A stretch of DNA of 36,850 bases, from the NCBI RefSeq assembly GCF_900290115.1, contig NZ_LT985752.1, positions 1-36,850 on the forward strand, written 5' to 3'. The notes below the pieces were generated by a model. The model was not told the DNA's origin, made no database searches, and worked only from the letters and a program-made list of their open reading frames with translations. This DNA comes from Alistipes sp. Marseille-P5061. Lineage in GTDB: Bacteria > Bacteroidota > Bacteroidia > Bacteroidales > Rikenellaceae. The position numbers were made by a program, and so were the translations under genes. Below are positions 34,120 to 36,850 of this stretch, piece after piece (positions within the stretch are counted from its first letter, which is position 1; each line of letters begins with the position of its first letter).

Positions 34120-34150
34120 TTTGCCGATTCGGATTTTAGACGTATCTTTG
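34120..34150 (+). promoter_or_regulatory. Promoter of tRNA-Pro(CGG)
   Basis: TTTG (34120-34123), 19 nt, TATCTTTG (34143-34150): full Bacteroidetes consensus. The tRNA begins 30 bp downstream. Confidence 0.85.
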
Positions 34151-34180
34151 TGCGCTCTTAAAGATAAAACGAGCTCTGTT

Positions 34181-34255
34181 CGGGGTGTAGCGCAGTCCGG
34201 TTAGCGCGCCAGCTTCGGGAGTTGGAGGTCGCTGGTTCGAATCCAGTCTCCCCGA
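34181..34255 (+). tRNA. tRNA-Pro, anticodon CGG
   Basis: The 75-nt sequence has the same acceptor, D and T arms as the first tRNA-Pro, including the U6-U67 mismatch. The anticodon arm differs: CCAGC/GTTGG with loop TTCGGGA (anticodon CGG). CCA is not encoded. The last 29 nt (TCGCTGGTTCGAATCCAGTC and the acceptor strand) are identical to the first copy. Confidence 0.97.
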
Positions 34256-34260
34256 CACGG

Positions 34261-34294
34261 AAAGAGGTTATCGAACTTCGATAACCTCTTTTTC
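34261..34294 (+). terminator. Terminator after tRNA-Pro(CGG)
   Basis: AAAGAGGTTATCG and CGATAACCTCTTT form a 13-bp stem with loop AACTT, followed by TTCG. Ideal intrinsic terminator. Confidence 0.88.
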
Positions 34295-34412
34295 GTTATT
34301 GCAGCCAGCAGGGAACAGGCCGCCTCCAGACAGGGGAAAGGCCGCAAATCCGAGCCACGCCCCTATCACGTTTCGACTTGAGGCAACGCTGCAGGCCGCC
34401 GACATGCAACAA

Positions 34413-34445
34413 AAAAAGCTCCGGAGTCGAACTCCGGAGCTTTTT
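34413..34445. terminator. Bidirectional terminator
   Basis: AAAAAGCTCCGGAGT and ACTCCGGAGCTTTTT form a 15-bp perfect stem with a CGA loop. It would stop the minus-strand radical SAM transcript and any readthrough from the tRNA. Confidence 0.88.
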
Positions 34446-34876
34446 ACTCTTTTTCAGCGGGACTTTCTCCCTGCTTGGCCTTTAATTCTTTTGCGCGCTT
34501 ACCCTCGGGCCGGATGGTTTCGCCCACTGATGCGCCCCGGTCCAAAAAACAACCCGTTCGGCGCACATAGGCCGAAAAAAAATGCCCCGTCCGGTACGCT
34601 CCCCAAGCCGAAAAAACTGCCCCGGCCGGCATCCCCGAACCGAAAAATCGCTCCGTCCGGTGCGCCCCCGGGCCGGATGGTCTCGTCGTCCGGTGCACTC
34701 TCCGACCAAAAAAAACGTCCCCGCCAGCACACGCTTCCACAGGCAGGCCTCTCAACCGGCGCGCCCTCGGACCGGATGGTCACGCCTTCCGGTACGCTCC
34801 CCGGGCCGAAGAACCTCCCCGGGTCGGTGCGCCCCTTCCTCAGATGCTCCCCCGGCGGTCGGTCGGCCGCTGCCCG
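34446..34876. repeat. Degenerate spacer of CCGGTRCGCYCCCNGGCCG words
   Basis: No gene. Words such as GTCCGGTACGCTCCCCAAGCCG, TCCGGTGCGCCCCCGGGCCG and TTCCGGTACGCTCCCCGGGC recur at irregular 35-110-bp intervals, mixed with A runs (CCGAAAAAA) and CGGACCGGATGGT words. This is the 3' flank of the radical SAM gene. Confidence 0.65.
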
Positions 34877-35968
34877 CTACCGCGTCGTTCCCGGAAGCCG
34901 GTGGTAGTGGCAATAGAGCAGGTCGCCGTTGTCGTCGTGCAGGTGCATGCCCCCGCCCAGGCAGTAGCGGAACATCGAACAGGAGGCGCACTCCCCGCGA
35001 CGCGCCCACGCGCGGTCGCGGAAGGGCTCGAAGCGGTTCTGCCACACATCCCAGAAGCGGTCGCGGTAGATGTTGCCCTGGTGGAAGTTGGCGCGGATGC
35101 TCGTGCAGCCCGAAATGGAGCCGTCGACCCGTATCGAGGCCACCGAAACTCCGGCCGCACAGAGGTAGAAGTGGTCGCGCACCTCCATCTCGTAGTTGCC
35201 CAGAAATCCCTCGCAGGCGTAGCTCACCTCGATGCGCCCCTCGCGGCGCGTGCGGCGGATGAACTCCAGCACCTCGCGGAACTCCTCGTCGCTCACCCGC
35301 AGCGTGGGGTCCTCCTTGGCGCGCCCCATCGGGAAAATCGAGAAAATCCGCCAGTAGCGGATGCCCTCGGCGATGAGCATCTCCTTGAACTCCTCGAGGC
35401 GGGGTACCAGCGGCCCCGTGACGCAGGTGATGACGTCGTAGGCCAGCCCCGGCACGCGGGCGATGCGGCGCGCGGCGTCGAGCGCACGCGCATAGCTGAG
35501 CGGATTGCGGCGGATGTAGTTGTGCGTCTGCTCGAATCCGTCGAGGCTCACCGAGACGGAGCGCAGCCCCGCACGGAGCAGGCTGTCCAACCGCTCGGGG
35601 GTGAGCGCCATGCCGTTGGTGACCATGCCCCACGGATATCCGCGGCGCGTCACCTCGGCGCCGGCACGCTCCAAATCCTCGCGGACGAGCACCTCGCCGC
35701 CCGAGAATATCACGAGCACCTGCCGCGGGTCGACATGCGGCGTCACCTCCTCGTCGAGCACGCGCAGGAAGTCCTCGAGCGGCATGTCGCGCACCCCGGG
35801 GTCGACCCGGCAGTCGCTGCCGCAGTGCCGGCAGGCGAGGTTGCAGCGCAACGTGCACTCCCAGAAGAGCGTACGCAGCTTGTGCTCGGCCACCGAGCGG
35901 TCGTGCAGCGATGCGAAGAGGCGAAGCCCGAGGCGTTTGCGCAGGCTCGGTTTACAGTTTCCGCTCAT
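34877..35968 (-). CDS. Radical SAM/SPASM enzyme of the rSAM-lipoprotein system
   Basis: The 363-residue protein has a radical SAM core with CxxxCxxC at Cys42, Cys46 and Cys49 (CNLACRHC), the GGE motif in IFSGGEVLVR and the SVSLDG strand. The C-terminal SPASM domain, which binds auxiliary iron-sulfur clusters, has CAAG, SGCTSI, the GNIYRDRFWDVWQNRF stretch, and CASCSMFRYCLGGG followed by CHYH. SPASM enzymes modify peptides or proteins. The lipoprotein gene 8 bp upstream on the same strand is the likely partner or substrate, as in the rSAM/lipoprotein pairs described by protein-family curators for Bacteroidetes. No other precursor peptide gene is seen nearby. Confidence 0.9.
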   Translation of the reverse strand: MSGNCKPSLRKRLGLRLFASLHDRSVAEHKLRTLFWECTLRCNLACRHCGSDCRVDPGVRDMPLEDFLRVLDEEVTPHVDPRQVLVIFSGGEVLVREDLERAGAEVTRRGYPWGMVTNGMALTPERLDSLLRAGLRSVSVSLDGFEQTHNYIRRNPLSYARALDAARRIARVPGLAYDVITCVTGPLVPRLEEFKEMLIAEGIRYWRIFSIFPMGRAKEDPTLRVSDEEFREVLEFIRRTRREGRIEVSYACEGFLGNYEMEVRDHFYLCAAGVSVASIRVDGSISGCTSIRANFHQGNIYRDRFWDVWQNRFEPFRDRAWARRGECASCSMFRYCLGGGMHLHDDNGDLLYCHYHRLPGTTR

Positions 35969-35976
35969 GGATTGGA

Positions 35977-36282
35977 TTACTTCTGCCCATCTGCGGCGGA
36001 TTCGGCGGCAGGTTCGGCAGCGGATTCGGCCGGCTGACCGGCTGCGGGCTGTGCGGCGCTTCCGAGCGAATCGGTCTCCTCGAGGGGATAGGCCTTGTTC
36101 ACGAATTCGGGGCCGACGGGCTGGCGTACGCCGTACATCACCTGGATGGCGGGCGTCTGCTCCTCGGTCACGGGCTCCTGCTCCGCCTTGCCCTCACGCG
36201 GGGTATTTTTCACCGACGAGCAGCCCGTCGAGAAGCCCAGCAGTGCCAGCAGCGTCAGATTGATTTTGCGATTCATATTCAT
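35977..36282 (-). CDS. Small lipoprotein paired with the radical SAM enzyme
   Basis: The 101-residue product has a lipoprotein signal (LLALLGFSTGC, lipidated Cys21). The mature part is short: an acidic linker, the segment IQVMYGVRQPVGPEF (47-60) and an Ala/Pro/Glu-rich C-terminus (AAQPAAGQPAESAAEPAA). The MYG segment resembles the YGxP/MYGxP motifs of lipoproteins found beside this radical SAM family, but the domain that usually follows is missing, so it may be a minimal or degenerate partner. Starts at 36282 and 36276 are both possible. A TATATTTG box lies 23 bp upstream. Confidence 0.75.
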   Translation of the reverse strand: MNMNRKINLTLLALLGFSTGCSSVKNTPREGKAEQEPVTEEQTPAIQVMYGVRQPVGPEFVNKAYPLEETDSLGSAAQPAAGQPAESAAEPAAESAADGQK

Positions 36283-36305
36283 TCTGTTGGTTCCAATGTC
36301 AGGAA

Positions 36306-36313
36306 CAAATATA
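36306..36313 (-). promoter_or_regulatory. -7 promoter box of the lipoprotein-rSAM operon
   Basis: Minus strand TATATTTG, exact consensus, 23 bp before the start codon. The upstream -33 region has TTTTCG rather than TTTG. Confidence 0.55.
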
Positions 36314-36352
36314 CAAAATTGATTCCTGATACGAAAATATAGCGTAAAAAGT

Positions 36353-36383
36353 TTTGAAAACCACCGTTTTTTCCGTTTCTTTG
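36353..36383 (+). promoter_or_regulatory. Promoter of the cold-shock gene
   Basis: TTTG (36353-36356), 19 nt, TTTCTTTG (36376-36383); the -7 box has one mismatch. The 5' leader would be about 25 nt, much shorter than the thermosensor leader of E. coli cspA. Confidence 0.65.
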
Positions 36384-36414
36384 CAAAACACATTAACACT
36401 TAATCCGCAATTTT

Positions 36415-36615
36415 ATGACAGGAACAGTAAAATGGTTCGATAGCAAGAAAGGCTACGGATTCATTATCGCCGAGAACGGCAAGGAGGTTTTCGTTCACTT
36501 CTCGGGCATTTTGTCGGAGGGCTTCAAGTCGCTCAACGAAGGCCAGAAGGTGGAGTTCGAGCTCGGCAACGGCACCAAGGGCGAGCAGGCCGTCAACGTG
36601 AAGGTCATCGGCTAA
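36415..36615 (+). CDS. Cold-shock domain protein
   Basis: The 66-residue protein is a single OB-fold cold-shock domain that binds single-stranded RNA or DNA. RNP1 is KGYGFI (12-17) and RNP2 is VFVHFS (25-30). The residues between RNP2 and the last strands ([20 protein letters not shown]) are normal for the family. It stands alone between a promoter and a terminator and is divergent from the lipoprotein-rSAM pair. Confidence 0.96.
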   Translation: MTGTVKWFDSKKGYGFIIAENGKEVFVHFSGILSEGFKSLNEGQKVEFELGNGTKGEQAVNVKVIG

Positions 36616-36692
36616 GCCGCGCGTCCGATTCCACAACGACACAACACAAACCGACATATCGGAACACCCGGAGTCCATCCGGCACAGTATGG

Positions 36693-36720
36693 GAGAAGCG
36701 GAACGCCGCTTCTCTTTTTT
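36693..36720 (+). terminator. Terminator of the cold-shock gene
   Basis: GAGAAGCGG and CCGCTTCTC form a 9-bp stem with an AACG loop, followed by seven T. Confidence 0.9.
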
Positions 36721-36802
36721 TGCGCCTTTGCGTTTTGCGCCTGTTTTTTTTTGCGTTTTGCGCCTGTTTTTTTTGCGTTTTGCGCCCGTTTTTGTTTTTG
36801 CA
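36717..36802. repeat. TTTTGCGTTTTGCGCCTG tandem repeat
   Basis: Three copies of a 21-23-bp unit (GCGTTTTGCGCCTGTTTTTT) with slightly varying T-run length follow the terminator. The varying T run suggests replication slippage. The remaining 48 bp to the window edge are C/G-rich without a gene. Confidence 0.88.
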
Positions 36803-36850
36803 CCCGCCGCCCGGGCCCCGGGCATGTCGCCTTCACCCTCCCCCCCCGGG

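Noticed and set aside
30607..34255. U6-U67 mismatch in both tRNA-Pro genes as a sign of pseudogenes
   Set aside because: Both copies share it while all other stems pair and both have strong terminators; a shared mismatch suggests a normal feature of this lineage's tRNA-Pro.

Overview
The window comes from a GC-rich member of the Bacteroidales, most like Alistipes or another Rikenellaceae. Three things point there. Promoters have the Bacteroidetes form (TTG, 19-20 nt, TAnnTTTG) and clear Shine-Dalgarno sites are lacking. The gene set is typical of gut Bacteroidetes: a sodium-pump methylmalonyl-CoA decarboxylase operon, FISUMP-type lipoprotein, rSAM/SPASM-lipoprotein pair and GadB. Third positions of codons are strongly GC-biased. 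The genus is an inference.

Layout. 0.1-4.4 kb (minus): HAD phosphatase, a two-gene ABC exporter, rdgB and folE. 4.7-5.2 kb (plus): a nitroreductase. 5.5-9.2 kb (minus): lipA-lipB-recJ. 9.8-14.0 kb (minus): methylmalonyl-CoA epimerase followed by decarboxylase alpha, gamma, biotin-carrier and beta subunits. 14.6-16.25 kb (plus): a secreted thioredoxin-fold protein and the mutase chaperone GTPase MeaB, so five subunits or enzymes plus one chaperone of the succinate-propionate branch face each other. 16.3-18.5 kb (minus): a TRIC/YicG-type membrane protein and a sirtuin. 19.5-21.8 kb (plus): a large lipoprotein. 22.1-24.0 kb (minus): SPFH protein, ribbon-helix-helix protein and small membrane protein. 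24.7-26.2 kb (minus): glutamate decarboxylase. 26.4-30.1 kb (plus): steroid 5-alpha-reductase homologue, old-yellow-enzyme reductase, short-chain dehydrogenase and HAD phosphatase, a probable bile-acid or steroid A-ring reduction operon. 30.6-34.3 kb: two tRNA-Pro genes enclosing an islet with a phage-type replication/HTH protein, a HIRAN-like membrane-anchored protein and a frameshifted gene. 34.9-36.6 kb: a radical SAM/SPASM enzyme with its lipoprotein partner, and a divergent cold-shock protein.

Two features stand out. First, the four-gene operon at 26.4-30.1 kb has the enzyme classes (5-alpha-reductase, OYE-type 5-beta-reductase/dehydrogenase, hydroxysteroid dehydrogenase) that gut Bacteroidetes use to make allo- and iso-bile acids. 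Second, Ala/Pro/Thr/Glu-rich low-complexity tracts sit inside or on the ends of otherwise conserved proteins (LipB twice, the SDR, the ABC permease, the RHH protein, the small lipoprotein, GadB), while most longer intergenic spacers consist of GC-rich minisatellites and degenerate direct repeats. This looks like one genome-wide process of repeat expansion.

No CRISPR array, insertion sequence, integrase or origin was seen.
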